Shown: positions 37,736-47,689 of the stretch, piece by piece
Position numbering within the stretch: position 1 is the stretch's first letter
Layout of the letters: the number at the start of each line of letters is the position of its first letter
Assembly (NCBI RefSeq): GCF_013359695.1
Contig: NZ_JABFMU010000032.1
Coordinates: 1 to 64,000 of the forward strand
Source: Pseudomonas sp. C2B4
GTDB taxonomy: Bacteria; Pseudomonadota; Gammaproteobacteria; Pseudomonadales; Pseudomonadaceae
DNA length: 64,000 bases
Reading direction: 5' to 3'
Program-made: the position numbers and the translations under genes
The notes under the pieces: generated by a model
The model's database searches: none
Told to the model about the DNA's origin: nothing
What the model saw: only the letters and a program-made list of their open reading frames with translations

Positions 37736-38952
37736 AAACGTTGATTCGGGACTTTTCCCTGTCTGCGACCGTCGCCGGTTTTATCGCCACGGTGATTTCC
37801 TACGCAGGCCCGTTGGTGATTGTTTTTCAGGCTGCCGAGGCCGCACAGCTGTCGCGGGAAATGGTGTCCTCGTGGGTCTGGGCGATCTCCATTGGCAGCG
37901 CCCTGCTCGGTATCGGTTTGAGCCTGCGTTACCGCGTGCCGGTGATCATCGCGTGGTCGGCGCCGGGCTCGGCGTTGCTGGTGGCGTTGTTGCCGGGGAT
38001 CTCCATGCCGGAAGCGGTGGGCGCCTATCTGGTCAGCAGCCTGATCATTTTCCTGGTCGGGGTGTCGGGGGCGTTTGACCGGATCATCGGCAAGCTGCCG
38101 GCCGCGGTTGCGGCGGCGATGCTGGCGGGGATTCTGTTCAGCTTCGGCACCGGGCTGTTCGTCTCGTTGCAGGGCAAACCGTGGCTGGTGCTGGCGATGT
38201 CTGCCACGTACCTGATCTGCAAGCGGCTGATGCCGCGTTATGCGGTGCTGATGGTGCTGCTGGTGGGTTGCACGATCGCATTTTTCGCCGGTGACCTGCA
38301 CCGCGAAGCACTGGTGATCGGTTTGGCCACGCCGGTGTGGATTACCCCGGCGTTCAGCCTGAGCGCGACGCTGAACATTGCCTTGCCGTTGGTGATGGTG
38401 GCGCTGACCGGGCAATTCGTTCCCGGCATGGCGGTACTGCGCGCCAGCGGTTACGCCACGCCGTCCGGCCCGATCATCGCTGGCAGTGCGCTGGGCACGG
38501 CGCTGTTGGCACCGTTCGGTTGCCACGGGCTGAATCTGGCGGCGATTACCGCAGCCATTTGTACCGGGCGCGAGGCTCACGAAGATCCCGGCAAGCGCTA
38601 CGTGGCTGGGGTTGTGGGCGGCCTGTGTTACCTGGTGTTGGGGATCTTCGGCGCCACGCTGGTTTCACTGTTTGCGGCGTTCCCCAAAGAGCTGATCGCG
38701 GCCCTGGCCGGGCTGGCGCTGTTCGCGGCAATTGCCGGGGCGATGGCTGGCGCAATGGCGGTGCCGAGCGATCGCGAAGCCGCCCTGGTGACCTTCCTGA
38801 CGACGGCTTCGGGCATGTCACTGCTGGGTTTGTCCGCGGCTTTTTGGGGACTGATTTTCGGCATGGTCACCCACCTGTTGTTGAGCGTCCATCGCCCCAT
38901 CGCTCGCCGTGAGAACACGGCGGCCAAAGCACTTCTACCTGTCGATCAATAA
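37732..38952 (+). CDS. benE: Benzoate/H+ symporter BenE
   Basis: A 406-residue inner-membrane protein of the BenE family (11-12 hydrophobic segments). Visible signatures are [16 protein letters not shown] near the start and [17 protein letters not shown] around residue 265. It overlaps benK by four bases. Having two inner-membrane benzoate carriers of different families side by side is also seen in P. putida. Length is normal. Confidence 0.94.
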   Translation: MKTLIRDFSLSATVAGFIATVISYAGPLVIVFQAAEAAQLSREMVSSWVWAISIGSALLGIGLSLRYRVPVIIAWSAPGSALLVALLPGISMPEAVGAYLVSSLIIFLVGVSGAFDRIIGKLPAAVAAAMLAGILFSFGTGLFVSLQGKPWLVLAMSATYLICKRLMPRYAVLMVLLVGCTIAFFAGDLHREALVIGLATPVWITPAFSLSATLNIALPLVMVALTGQFVPGMAVLRASGYATPSGPIIAGSALGTALLAPFGCHGLNLAAITAAICTGREAHEDPGKRYVAGVVGGLCYLVLGIFGATLVSLFAAFPKELIAALAGLALFAAIAGAMAGAMAVPSDREAALVTFLTTASGMSLLGLSAAFWGLIFGMVTHLLLSVHRPIARRENTAAKALLPVDQ

Positions 38953-38968
38953 AAATAAGAGAAAAACG

Positions 38969-40237
38969 ATGAAACAGATTCTTCCAGCAACCGGTTCAGC
39001 GTTGTCCATGGCTGTCGTCTCGAGTTTCTCCCTCGGCGCGACGGCTGCCGAGGGTGGCTTCATCGAAGACACCACGGCCACCTTGCAAGCGCGCAATTAC
39101 TATTTCAGTCGGGACTTTTCCGACATCGTCGGCGCCAATCAACAATCGAAGGCCGAAGAGTGGGCGCAGGGTTTTATCCTCAACGTCAAATCCGGCTACA
39201 CCCAAGGGCCCGTCGGTTTTGGCGTGGATGTCATCGGCCTGCTCGGGCTCAAACTCGACAGCAGCCCGGATCGGGTCAATACCGGTTTATTGCCGGTGCA
39301 GGATGATGGGCGCGCGGCCAATGATTACAGCCGTCTGGAGGGCGCCTTGAAGATGCGCTACTCCAAAACCGAACTGAAAGTGGGGGAGTTGCAACCTAAC
39401 CTGCCGGTGCTGGTGTTCAGCGATATCCGACTGCTACCGCCCAGTTATCAGGGTGCGAGCATTAGCTCCAGCGAGATCAATGGCCTGACGCTGCAGGGCG
39501 GGCATTTGAATTCCACCAGCCTGCGTAACGAGGCCGGTGACGAAAAAATGCAGGCCATGCTCGGTCACGTACCGCAACGACAGGTCAGCAGTGACGGCTT
39601 CAATTTTGCCGGGGCCGATTACGTCTTCAACGATAAACGTAGCTCGGTCAGCGCCTGGTACGGGCAACTGGAAGACATCTACAACCAACGCTTCCTGGGG
39701 CTCAAGCACAGCCAGCCGATGGGTGACTGGGTATTGGGGGCAAACCTCGGCTACTTCGATTCGCGCGAGGACGGCAAAAAACTGCTGGGCAATATCGACA
39801 ACCAGGCGTTCTTTTCCCTGCTGTCGGCCAAGCGCGGTGGTCACACGTTTTATCTCGGCTATCAGGGCATGTTCGGCAACAGCGCTTTCCCGCGAGTCTT
39901 TGCCAACATCTCCCCGCTGGGCAACGAAGTGCCGACTTACGAGTTTGCCTTCACCGATGAGCGCTCCTGGCAGGTGCGATACGACTACGACTTTGCGGCG
40001 CTAGGCGTGCCGGGGTTGACCAGCACTGTGCGCTACATCACCGGCAACAATGTCGATACCGGGCAGGGGTACGAGGGCAAGGACCGTGAGCGTGATCTGG
40101 ATATCGGATATGTCCTGCAGAGCGGCAGCCTCAAAGGCCTCGGCATCCGTGTGCGCAATGCGATGGCGCGCTCCAACTACCGCAGTGACATCGATGAAAA
40201 CCGGCTGATCCTCAGTTACACATGGACACTGCTATGA
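38969..40237 (+). CDS. benF: OprD-family outer-membrane porin, BenF-like
   Basis: A 422-residue OprD/OccK-type 18-strand porin. The signal peptide ends at GATAAEGGF (about residue 26) and the chain ends on the aromatic strand SYTWTLL. The N-terminus [21 protein letters not shown] is typical of the family. ATG 38969 was chosen, since the frame upstream overlaps benE. Last gene of the benK-benE operon, so benzoate uptake across the outer membrane is the likely role; OprD specificity cannot be read from sequence alone. Confidence 0.88.
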   Translation: MKQILPATGSALSMAVVSSFSLGATAAEGGFIEDTTATLQARNYYFSRDFSDIVGANQQSKAEEWAQGFILNVKSGYTQGPVGFGVDVIGLLGLKLDSSPDRVNTGLLPVQDDGRAANDYSRLEGALKMRYSKTELKVGELQPNLPVLVFSDIRLLPPSYQGASISSSEINGLTLQGGHLNSTSLRNEAGDEKMQAMLGHVPQRQVSSDGFNFAGADYVFNDKRSSVSAWYGQLEDIYNQRFLGLKHSQPMGDWVLGANLGYFDSREDGKKLLGNIDNQAFFSLLSAKRGGHTFYLGYQGMFGNSAFPRVFANISPLGNEVPTYEFAFTDERSWQVRYDYDFAALGVPGLTSTVRYITGNNVDTGQGYEGKDRERDLDIGYVLQSGSLKGLGIRVRNAMARSNYRSDIDENRLILSYTWTLL

Positions 40238-40245
40238 GCCACTGA

Positions 40246-40488
40246 TCAGAGGTCGCTCGTGCAATCGCCCATGACGTCGTAGGTCACTCGACGGGTCTGA
40301 CCCTGATGATCGACGTAGACCATGGTCGCCGGCACAACCCCGCACGCAGTCGCGGTGTTCGATACAGACACCACCTTGGCGATGTCCAGCGGCTGCGCCG
40401 GGTTGTACAAGACAGTGAGCGGCTCATTGTCAGCGGCCATGGCCGAGGTGGCGATGAGGGTCAGAAACAGGCTTAACAATGCTTTCAT
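40246..40488 (-). CDS. DUF2790 periplasmic protein
   Basis: An 80-residue exported protein with a clear signal peptide (ALLSLFLTLIATSAMA before ADNEPL) and the DUF2790 core with two cysteines (ATACGVVPATMVYVDHQGQTR ... GDCTSDL, likely a disulfide). Pseudomonads carry many paralogues, with no known biochemical role; some are induced by metals or stress. It ends only eight bases after the porin stop, in convergent orientation. Confidence 0.85.
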   Translation of the reverse strand: MKALLSLFLTLIATSAMAADNEPLTVLYNPAQPLDIAKVVSVSNTATACGVVPATMVYVDHQGQTRRVTYDVMGDCTSDL

Positions 40489-40571
40489 TTTGGCGTGCCC
40501 CGTATGGGTTTCGATGGTTCAAGTTTAGTCTTTGCCTCTGGCGGATAAAGGGGCGAACGCCTGATGCAACC

Positions 40572-40586
40572 TTACGTAAAACGTAA
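40572..40586. promoter_or_regulatory. Palindrome before the LysR gene
   Basis: TTACGTAAAACGTAA is a perfect 6-base inverted repeat around AAA, of the T-N11-A type. It ends 23 bases before the LysR start. It is a candidate autoregulatory site for that regulator. Confidence 0.55.
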
Positions 40587-40609
40587 CAGTCACGGCCTGA
40601 GGGAGGTTT

Positions 40610-41542
40610 ATGGATTTGCTTAACAACTTGCGGGTGTTCGTCCGTGTGGTCGACTGCGCAAGTTTCACCGCCGCCGCCGACGCGCTGGAATTGTCCACCG
40701 CGCAAGTGTCGCGACTGGTCGCGGACCTGGAGCAACATGTGCAGGCTCGCTTGCTGCAACGCACCACGCGGCGCTTGAGCCTCACCGAGGCCGGCGAGCG
40801 ATTCCTGCTGCGCAGTCGGCTGATCCTGGAAGAAATGGAGGAGGCGACAGCGGAGGCTCGCGGCGCCCATCTCAAACCCAGTGGACGGTTGCGGGTGCAC
40901 AGCATGAACGGCCTCGGGGTGCTGATCACACCGCTGATTGCCCGTTACAGCGAGCTGTATCCCGATGTGGTGTTCGAGCTGACCCTGTCGCAGCGCAATC
41001 CCGATCCATTGGAGGAAGGGCATGACGTAGTGATTTCGACGGCCCATGAACTGGCGGATTCACAATTGGTCGCCCAGGCCATCGGGCAGTTTTACAGCGT
41101 GCCCTGCGCGTCCCCCCACTACTTGCAGCGCCGTGGTGTGCCGGCTCATCCGCTGGCATTGAACGAGCATCAGTGCCTGCGCATGCTCGATCCGTTATAC
41201 AGCGATCAATGGGTGTTTCAGGACGAAGAGGGCGAGCATGCCGTGAGCCCGGCCCGAACCTTCCAGTGCAACGTCGCCGAGTCAATGGTCAAGGCTTCGG
41301 AAGCCGGGATGGGCATCAGCCTGATTCCGTTTTACACCGCTACACGCCCCTTGAGCGACGGCACCCTGTTGCGTCTGCTGCCGGACTATCGCCCGCGCCA
41401 GCGCAATGTGTATGCGCTGTATCCGTCGCGACGCTTTCTGGATGCCAAAGTCCGCACGTGGGTGGACTTTCTCAAGACCGAGCTACCCAAATTGTTCGCT
41501 GAGCATGAAGCGGTGACGAACGATCCACGACACTGGGCGTGA
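40610..41542 (+). CDS. LysR-family transcriptional regulator
   Basis: A 310-residue regulator with an N-terminal winged helix (residues 1-60, SFTAAADALELSTAQVSRLVADLEQ) and a C-terminal ligand-binding domain of the CrgA-like type (GRLRVHSMNGLGVLITPLI). GGGAGG precedes the ATG. It is divergent from the DUF2790 gene. It is not obviously tied to the benzoate operon, which has BenR-type sites, and its effector is unknown. Confidence 0.93.
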   Translation: MDLLNNLRVFVRVVDCASFTAAADALELSTAQVSRLVADLEQHVQARLLQRTTRRLSLTEAGERFLLRSRLILEEMEEATAEARGAHLKPSGRLRVHSMNGLGVLITPLIARYSELYPDVVFELTLSQRNPDPLEEGHDVVISTAHELADSQLVAQAIGQFYSVPCASPHYLQRRGVPAHPLALNEHQCLRMLDPLYSDQWVFQDEEGEHAVSPARTFQCNVAESMVKASEAGMGISLIPFYTATRPLSDGTLLRLLPDYRPRQRNVYALYPSRRFLDAKVRTWVDFLKTELPKLFAEHEAVTNDPRHWA

Positions 41543-41618
41543 ATTCGAAGGGCGGGCGATCGGCGGTGTAGACTGAGGGCCTGTTCTGTTTCGGCAAGCC
41601 AAGGGAGTGTGCCCCGCC

Positions 41619-42308
41619 ATGATCGGCGCCGAGTTGCTGTCACCTGAAACCCTCACGATGGGGTGGCTGATCTATGTGCCGGTGCTGATCTGGGCCGTTG
41701 CGCGAGTGTCCTGGGTCGAGTTGTTCAGCGACAGCCGTCGCCAGCATTTGCTGTTCGGCACGGTGTTCGCGTTGTTCGCGCTCTGGCTGGTGCGACGGGA
41801 TTTCGATACCGGCGTGTCCTATCACTTCATCGGCATGACCGCGGTGACGCTGTTGCTCGACTGGCCGCTGGCAATCGTTGGCGGGCTGGTGGCGCAAACG
41901 GGGCTGGTGCTGCTGGGCCGTCAGGACCTGGTGGCGATGGGCGTGAATGGCTCGCTGCTGATTTTGCTGCCGGTGCTGATTACCGAGTGTTGCGCAATCG
42001 CAGTGGAGCGCGCGCAGCCACGCAATCTCTTCGTGTACATCTTCTGCTCGGGATTCTTTGCCGCAGCCCTGTCGGCGTTGTTGTGCCTGGTGCTATCGCT
42101 GACGTTGCTGTGGTACGACGAGCGTTTCGCCATGCCGTACTGGCTGGAAGATTTTATCGGTTATCTGTGGCTGATCATTTTCCCCGAAGCGTTCATCAAC
42201 GGCATGGTGGTCAGTGCCCTGGTGGTGTTCTGCCCCGAGTGGCTTGAGACTTTTAATCGCACGCGCTATCTGTCGGCGCCCTGGAAGGACGACGATCCCG
42301 AGTCTTGA
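41619..42308 (+). CDS. CbiM-like energy-coupling-factor membrane protein
   Basis: A 229-residue integral membrane protein with about six hydrophobic segments. It resembles the CbiM/ECF substrate-binding group (GVSYHFIGMTAVTLLLDWPLA ... ECCAIAVER). No ATPase or T-component is near, so transport as a solitary unit is unproven. The ATG at 41619 has AAGGGAG about 10 bases upstream; a GTG at 41607 is too close to that site. Confidence 0.75.
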   Translation: MIGAELLSPETLTMGWLIYVPVLIWAVARVSWVELFSDSRRQHLLFGTVFALFALWLVRRDFDTGVSYHFIGMTAVTLLLDWPLAIVGGLVAQTGLVLLGRQDLVAMGVNGSLLILLPVLITECCAIAVERAQPRNLFVYIFCSGFFAAALSALLCLVLSLTLLWYDERFAMPYWLEDFIGYLWLIIFPEAFINGMVVSALVVFCPEWLETFNRTRYLSAPWKDDDPES

Positions 42309-42350
42309 GCGCGTTCAGGTCCGCTCACGACTGAGTCTGTTTCCAGCGGT

Positions 42351-42689
42351 TCACTCAATCAGCTGGTCAATCAGAACCACGTTGGAATAGATCAGGCTGC
42401 CATCGCTGGCCCGGTGTCCGACCAGGTGGAACTGACCACGCTCGTAGTGCAAATAGACGCGCATCTGGCAGTCGGATAAGGGGCCGTACCCCTCTGGCAA
42501 GACCAGGTTCAATGTGTCCATGTCGACATCGACCATGACTTCAGGCTCCTGGGTCTTCTGCAGGCGTTCTTCCGCTTCCTCCAGCCGTAGATGGAGGGGG
42601 CCGTCGACGTAAAAATGGATCTCACCTATTGGAACGGACTTTTGGTCGGCGCTGGTTTTGCACCTGCCTTCGAGTGTCAGGTTACTCAT
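42351..42689 (-). CDS. Hypothetical protein next to the oxidase cluster
   Basis: A 112-residue acidic soluble protein (MSNLTLEGRCKTSADQKSVPIG). I do not recognise its family. GGAGG stands eight bases before the ATG. A sigma-S-like CTATACTC lies 139 bases upstream on its strand, close to the divergent coxB promoter. It may be a regulon neighbour of the oxidase; no direct functional clue is present. Confidence 0.7.
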   Translation of the reverse strand: MSNLTLEGRCKTSADQKSVPIGEIHFYVDGPLHLRLEEAEERLQKTQEPEVMVDVDMDTLNLVLPEGYGPLSDCQMRVYLHYERGQFHLVGHRASDGSLIYSNVVLIDQLIE

Positions 42690-42827
42690 GACGAAACCTC
42701 CATCGGGGCTGTTGGACTCGGTGGCTTTTGTCTCTTCTCAATGCCATCACTTATCTGACTATTGCGTCTGGGCAGGGTTCGTTCCTGGCCGCTACTGGCG
42801 GTTCTCTGCCGTCCGTAATCTGCAATT

Positions 42828-42835
42828 GAGTATAG
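42828..42835 (-). promoter_or_regulatory. Sigma-S-like -10 for the 112-residue gene
   Basis: On the minus strand GCTATACTCA matches the RpoS extended -10 (KCTATACTTA) except near its end. About 27 bases from the divergent coxB element. Confidence 0.4.
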
Positions 42836-42861
42836 CTGCCAGCCGGATCTCGCTTGCCGAC

Positions 42862-42869
42862 CTATACTT
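42862..42869 (+). promoter_or_regulatory. Sigma-S-like -10 of the oxidase operon
   Basis: CCTATACTTT matches the RpoS extended -10 (KCTATACTTA) closely, about 104 bases before coxB. No good -35 is present at 17 bases, as is common for sigma-S promoters. Confidence 0.5.
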
Positions 42870-42972
42870 TTCACTGGTTTTGCCATCTCGGGTGGTACTT
42901 GCCTGCCCTGCCTGGGTGTCAGTGGCGATGCTTGTGCATAACCAATGAGCAACAGGAATAGGATGAAGAGAA

Positions 42973-44448
42973 ATGGCAATAGCAATTATCTTGATTCTAA
43001 TCGTTATTGCCTCAGTGCTCTTTCATGTACTTGCGCCTTGGCATGCAGCACCACCTGCTTCCAACTGGGGATCAATCGACACCACGCTGTTCATTACCCT
43101 GATCATTAGCGGCCTGTTTTTCATCGCTATCACAGTGTTCATGGCGGTTGCCGTCATGCGTTATCGCCACCGCGAGGGTGTCAGGGCGCACTACCAGCCA
43201 GAAAGTAAAAAACTGGAGTTCTGGTTGATTGTCGTGACTTCGATCGGTATCGCCGCGATGTTGGCGCCAGGGCTGGTTGTTTACAACGATTTCATTCGGG
43301 TGCCGAAAGAGGCTTATGAACTTGAAGTCGTCGCACAGCAGTGGCAGTGGGCCTTTCGTTTCCCCGGCCAGGACGGGAAGCTGGGCAAGTCGGATATCAA
43401 GTTTGTTAATGCTACTAATCCCCTCGGTGTTGATCCCAAGGATCCTGCCGGGCAGGACGATGTGCTGATAAAAAATAATGAAATCAGACTTCCGCTGAAC
43501 AGGCCGGTAAAGGTTTTACTGCGTTCCAAAGATGTGTTGCACAACTTTTACATACCGCAAATCCGCAGCAAGATGGATATGGTGCCGGGGATGGTGTCGT
43601 ACTTTTGGTTTACGCCGACTAAAACCGGCCAGTATGAAGTCCTTTGCGCCGAGTTTTGTGGTGTCGGTCATTACAACATGCGTGGGCAGATGATCGTGGA
43701 GGAGCAGGGCGCCTTCGATCAATGGCTGAGCAGTCAACCGACCTTTGCCCAGACGTTAGCGACCGCTGCCAGGCCCGGTCGGGACAACCTGGTGGAAAAA
43801 GGCCGCCAGTTGGCCGAGAAATACGGGTGCGGTGCCTGCCATAGCCAGGATGGCAGTAAAAGCCTTGGTCCGGGTTGGAAGGGACTGTACGGCCGTACCG
43901 AACAGCTCGCCGATGGTTCGAGTGTGCCGGTCGATGAGGCCTACCTGAAGGAGTCGATACTCACGCCGCAGGCCCGCCTGGTACAAGGCTACCCGCCAGT
44001 CATGGTGGCCTATACTCTGAATGACGAAGAACTGGGTGCACTCGTCGCCCTGATCAAATCACTGGGTACTGTGCAGCAAGACGAAGGTTCTGCCGGCGCA
44101 GGCTCGGGTCAGGGTGAGGATCTGGTGGCGCAGGGACAGCAGCTGGCCCAGTCGCTCGGCTGCCTGGTCTGCCACAGCGTCGATGGCAACAAGGGCGTCG
44201 GCCCCACCTGGCAAGGCCTGTATGGCTCGACGGTCACCCTTGCCGACGGTACGAGCGTAAAGGCCGATGAAGGCTATCTGAAGGATTCGGTGCTTGATCC
44301 CGGCGCCAAAATCGTCAAGGGCTACGCGGCCGTCATGCCGGTCTTGAAACCGAGCGACAAGGACTTGGACGCGCTGATCGCCTTTATCAAATCGAAAGCA
44401 GACACCGACGCTGACGCGAGCAAGGCGGAGCCAGGGAAGCAGCCGTAA
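42973..44448 (+). CDS. coxB: caa3-type cytochrome c oxidase subunit II with two haem c domains
   Basis: A 491-residue subunit. Three N-terminal hydrophobic helices precede the CuA cupredoxin domain, whose ligands are H190, C225, E227, C229, H233 and M236. Two tandem cytochrome c domains follow: CGACH at 286-290 with axial M344, and CLVCH at 397-401 with axial M455. The two domains are alike throughout and look like an internal duplication. Ordinary subunit II has none and most caa3 subunits have one. It should take electrons from a donor cytochrome in the periplasm and pass them to CuA. First gene of the operon. Confidence 0.95.
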   Translation: MAIAIILILIVIASVLFHVLAPWHAAPPASNWGSIDTTLFITLIISGLFFIAITVFMAVAVMRYRHREGVRAHYQPESKKLEFWLIVVTSIGIAAMLAPGLVVYNDFIRVPKEAYELEVVAQQWQWAFRFPGQDGKLGKSDIKFVNATNPLGVDPKDPAGQDDVLIKNNEIRLPLNRPVKVLLRSKDVLHNFYIPQIRSKMDMVPGMVSYFWFTPTKTGQYEVLCAEFCGVGHYNMRGQMIVEEQGAFDQWLSSQPTFAQTLATAARPGRDNLVEKGRQLAEKYGCGACHSQDGSKSLGPGWKGLYGRTEQLADGSSVPVDEAYLKESILTPQARLVQGYPPVMVAYTLNDEELGALVALIKSLGTVQQDEGSAGAGSGQGEDLVAQGQQLAQSLGCLVCHSVDGNKGVGPTWQGLYGSTVTLADGTSVKADEGYLKDSVLDPGAKIVKGYAAVMPVLKPSDKDLDALIAFIKSKADTDADASKAEPGKQP

Positions 44449-44491
44449 AGCAGCCAGGAAAACACCGAAACTTCGACAGGAGGATGACGTG

Positions 44492-46267
44492 ATGGCCTAT
44501 GCGGAGCAAGCCGAAACAGAAGCACTGCACGAACCCAAAAGTTTCCTGACCAAATACATCTGGAGTCAGGACCACAAGGTCATCGCCATTCAGTATTCCT
44601 TGACGGCGCTGTTCGTGGGTCTTATCGCCGTGGTGTTGTCCGGCTTGATGCGCATGCAGATAGGCTTCCCTGGGAGTTTGGCGTTCATGGACGCCAGTAC
44701 TTACTATCAGGCGATGACCATGCACGGCATGATCATGGTCATTTACTTGCTGACGGCCCTGTTCCTGGGGGGCTTCGGCAATTATCTGATCCCGTTGATG
44801 GTGGGCGCCCGTGACATGGTCTTCCCCTACGTCAACATGCTCAGTTACTGGTTCTACTTGCTGGCGGTCGTGGTGTTGCTCGCCAGTTTCTTCGTTCCAG
44901 GCGGCCCCACCGGTTCGGGCTGGACGCTCTATCCGCCACAGTCCATTACCCAGGGGACCCCGGGCGTCGAGTGGGGCATCGTGCTGATGCTCATCTCACT
45001 GGCGATCTTTATTGTCGCCGCCACCATGGGCGGGTTGAACTACGTCACCACGGTATTGCAGGCGCGGACGCATGGCATGACCTTGTTTCGCATGCCGCTG
45101 TCGGTATGGGGCATCTTCATGGCCTCGATCATGGCCTTGCTGGCTTTCCCGGCGTTGTTCGTCAGTGCGGTCATGATGCTGTTCGACAAACTGTTGGGCA
45201 CCAGTTTCTTTATGCCGGCGATGATCTCGCTGGGGCAGCAGCTCGATCATCAGGGGGGCAGCCCGATACTGTTCCAGCATCTGTTCTGGTTCTTCGGCCA
45301 CCCGGAGGTCTACATCGTTGCACTCCCTGCGTTTGGCCTGGTCTCCGACCTGATCAGCACGCACGCGCGTAAAAATATCTTCGGCTACCGAATGATGGTG
45401 TGGGCCATTATTGCGATTGGCGTGCTCAGTTTTGTGGTCTGGGCGCACCATATGTATGTCAGCGGGATGAACCCGTACTTTGGTTTTTTCTTCGCCGTCA
45501 CGACGTTGATCATCGCGGTGCCGACCGCCCTGAAAGTCTACAACTGGGTACTGACTCTGTGGCAGGGCGACATCCACCTGACCGTGCCGATGCTGTTTGC
45601 CCTGGCCTTTATCGTCACTTTCCTGGTGGGTGGCCTGACCGGGTTGTTTCTCGGCAATGTGATTGTGGATATTCCTCTCTCGGACACCTATTTCGTCGTC
45701 GCCCATTTTCATATGGTCATGGGGGTCGCGCCGGTCCTGGTGGTGTTCGGTGGCATTTACCATTGGTTCCCGAAAGTCACCGGACGCATGTTTAACGACA
45801 CCCTGGGCAAGCTGCATTTCTGGATCACCTTTCTGGGCACCTACGCCATCTTCTTCCCCATGCACTATCTCGGCTTCCAGGGCATGCCACGCCGCTACTA
45901 CGCCTATGAAAACTACGCGTTCATTCCGCAGTCGGCGCAAGAGTTGAATGCGTTCATTACGGTGGTCGCATTAACCGTCGGCGTTTCCCAGCTGCTGTTC
46001 GTGTTCAACATGGCCTGGAGTGTGTTCAAGGGCAAACCCGCAGGCAGTAACCCCTGGGGCGCGGCCAGTCTGGAATGGCAAACACCGAATACCCCGCCCA
46101 TACATGGCAATTGGGGAGAGAAGCTGCCGGTCGTGCATCGCTGGGCCTATGATTACAGTGTGCCGGGGATAGAGCAGGATTTCGTGCCGCAAACGGTCTC
46201 CGCCGAGGAGTTGGAGCAACTGCGCCAACTCGGTACCGGTACCAGTAAAGCGGGCGTTAAACCATGA
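44492..46267 (+). CDS. ctaD: Cytochrome c oxidase subunit I
   Basis: A 591-residue haem-copper oxidase core with 12 predicted helices. Ligands visible: H78 (low-spin haem a), H270 in GHPEVY and H319-H320 (CuB), H405 and H407 in AHFH (haem a3 and a). The GHPEVY glutamate (E272), the D-channel motif GNYLIPLMVGARDM and a K-channel region place it in type A1. AGGAGG is eight bases before ATG 44492; the GTG at 44489 is an alternative. Proton-pumping reduction of oxygen to water in the inner membrane. Confidence 0.96.
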   Translation: MAYAEQAETEALHEPKSFLTKYIWSQDHKVIAIQYSLTALFVGLIAVVLSGLMRMQIGFPGSLAFMDASTYYQAMTMHGMIMVIYLLTALFLGGFGNYLIPLMVGARDMVFPYVNMLSYWFYLLAVVVLLASFFVPGGPTGSGWTLYPPQSITQGTPGVEWGIVLMLISLAIFIVAATMGGLNYVTTVLQARTHGMTLFRMPLSVWGIFMASIMALLAFPALFVSAVMMLFDKLLGTSFFMPAMISLGQQLDHQGGSPILFQHLFWFFGHPEVYIVALPAFGLVSDLISTHARKNIFGYRMMVWAIIAIGVLSFVVWAHHMYVSGMNPYFGFFFAVTTLIIAVPTALKVYNWVLTLWQGDIHLTVPMLFALAFIVTFLVGGLTGLFLGNVIVDIPLSDTYFVVAHFHMVMGVAPVLVVFGGIYHWFPKVTGRMFNDTLGKLHFWITFLGTYAIFFPMHYLGFQGMPRRYYAYENYAFIPQSAQELNAFITVVALTVGVSQLLFVFNMAWSVFKGKPAGSNPWGAASLEWQTPNTPPIHGNWGEKLPVVHRWAYDYSVPGIEQDFVPQTVSAEELEQLRQLGTGTSKAGVKP

Positions 46268-46956
46268 ACAGTCTGTTCTTGAGAAACGCCGACGGCTCTG
46301 GCCCCGGTGGCAGTTGGAGTCGCGGTCCTGAGGGCGCTCCGGCCGCCGATGGTGCTAAAAGAAGTCAGATTGCAAAAACAGGTCTGCGCTTGTTACTGGC
46401 TGCCGTCAGTTCGTTGTTCTTTCTCTTCCTGATTGCCTTTATCGCCCGCTCGCAAATGGCCGACTGGCTGCCCCTGACCGAGCCCTTGGCGCCGTTGGCC
46501 CATCCCTGGCAACTCTGGCTGAATTCGGCTTTTCTGGTGCTCAGTTGCATCGCTCTGCAGTGGTCGCGCATCTCCGCCCGGCGGGCTCGGCTGGGCGCAA
46601 CGGTCATGGGCTTTGCGTTGGGGGGCGTATTGGCAATGGTTTTTCTGGCGGGGCAACTCTGGGTCTGGCAGCAGTTTGTCGCCTGGGGCTACTTTGTCGC
46701 CAGCAACCCGGCCAACAGTTTCTTCTATCTGTTAACCGGCCTGCATGGGCTCCACCTGCTGGGCGGACTGATCGCCTGGGGTCGAACCGTCGTCAAATTC
46801 CTGCGCGGGGTGCCATTGCCGCAACTCAGCGCCAGCGTGGAACTCTGTGCCATCTATTGGCATTACTTGCTGGGACTCTGGTTCGTGCTGTTCGCGCTAT
46901 TGGCCAGCACGCCAGAAACCTATGAAGCCCTCGCCAGGCTCTGCGGCCTGAGGTGA
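46264..46956 (+). CDS. Cytochrome c oxidase subunit III, first copy
   Basis: A 230-residue membrane protein with about five hydrophobic helices. A charged, glycine-rich N-terminal extension of about 38 residues precedes TM1. It has the subunit III signature TGLHGLHLLGGLIAWG and IYWHYLLGLWFVLF. It overlaps ctaD by four bases (ATGA). It is a different subfamily from the next gene, with little identity between them beyond the motif. Confidence 0.9.
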   Translation: MNSLFLRNADGSGPGGSWSRGPEGAPAADGAKRSQIAKTGLRLLLAAVSSLFFLFLIAFIARSQMADWLPLTEPLAPLAHPWQLWLNSAFLVLSCIALQWSRISARRARLGATVMGFALGGVLAMVFLAGQLWVWQQFVAWGYFVASNPANSFFYLLTGLHGLHLLGGLIAWGRTVVKFLRGVPLPQLSASVELCAIYWHYLLGLWFVLFALLASTPETYEALARLCGLR

Positions 46957-46962
46957 AGAACC

Positions 46963-47676
46963 ATGGCATCGCATCCACAAGCCCCGGCCGACGCCGGCTT
47001 ATCTCATCCATCAAGCTCACCGCCTGCACCGGGATGGCAGGGCATCGCCAGCGACTGGTCCTCGGATAAAGACGCTTTCAAACAGGTCCCCTGGGGCAAG
47101 GCGATGATGTGGATATTCCTGCTCAGCGATACGTTTATATTCACCTGTTTTTTAACCGGCTACATGTCGGTCCGCATGACCATCACCGATGCCTGGCCCA
47201 ATCCCAGTGAAGTGTTTGCATTGACGATCGGCGGTCAATCAATCCCGCTCATTCTGATCGCCATCATGACTTTTGTGCTGATCAGTAGCAGCGGCACGAT
47301 GGCCATGGCCGTCAATTTCGCCTATCGCCGCGATCGCGTGAAAACCACAGCGCTGATGCTGGCGACCGCAGCCTTGGGTGTGACCTTCGTCGGCATGCAG
47401 GCCTTTGAATGGAGCAAGTTGATCGCAGAAGGGGTGCGTCCCTGGGGTAATCCCATGGGAGCGGCGCAATTCGGTGCCAGCTTTTTCATGATTACCGGTT
47501 TCCACGGACTGCATGTGTCAATCGGCGCCCTCTATCTCACCATCGTGGCGAGGAAAGTATTGCGGGGAGATTATGAGCGTTCCGGAAACTATCAGAATGT
47601 CGAGATAGCCGGGCTTTACTGGCACTTCGTGGATTTGGTGTGGGTGTTTATTTTTGCTTTCTTCTATTTATGGTAG
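46963..47676 (+). CDS. Cytochrome c oxidase subunit III, second copy
   Basis: A 237-residue protein with about five hydrophobic helices and a Pro-rich N-terminus. Signature TGFHGLHVSIGALYL and the conserved YWHFVDLVWVFIF. It starts six bases after the first copy. Two neighbouring five-helix subunit III proteins are reminiscent of coxO and coxP of the Bradyrhizobium coxMNOP cluster (recalled, not checked). Confidence 0.9.
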   Translation: MASHPQAPADAGLSHPSSSPPAPGWQGIASDWSSDKDAFKQVPWGKAMMWIFLLSDTFIFTCFLTGYMSVRMTITDAWPNPSEVFALTIGGQSIPLILIAIMTFVLISSSGTMAMAVNFAYRRDRVKTTALMLATAALGVTFVGMQAFEWSKLIAEGVRPWGNPMGAAQFGASFFMITGFHGLHVSIGALYLTIVARKVLRGDYERSGNYQNVEIAGLYWHFVDLVWVFIFAFFYLW

Positions 47677-47689
47677 AGGAGCGCGGGTG

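Noticed and set aside
36368-40237. A complete benzoate catabolic island
   Set aside because: Only uptake genes are present; no dioxygenase, dehydrogenase or cat genes in the window.
42686-42985. 99-codon frame with a signal-like N-terminus (LLPFLFILFLLLIGYAQA), ending in an ATGA overlap with the 112-residue gene
   Set aside because: It needs a TTG start without a ribosome-binding site, overlaps the coxB start, and spans both candidate promoters. Kept out, though the hydrophobic start is curious.
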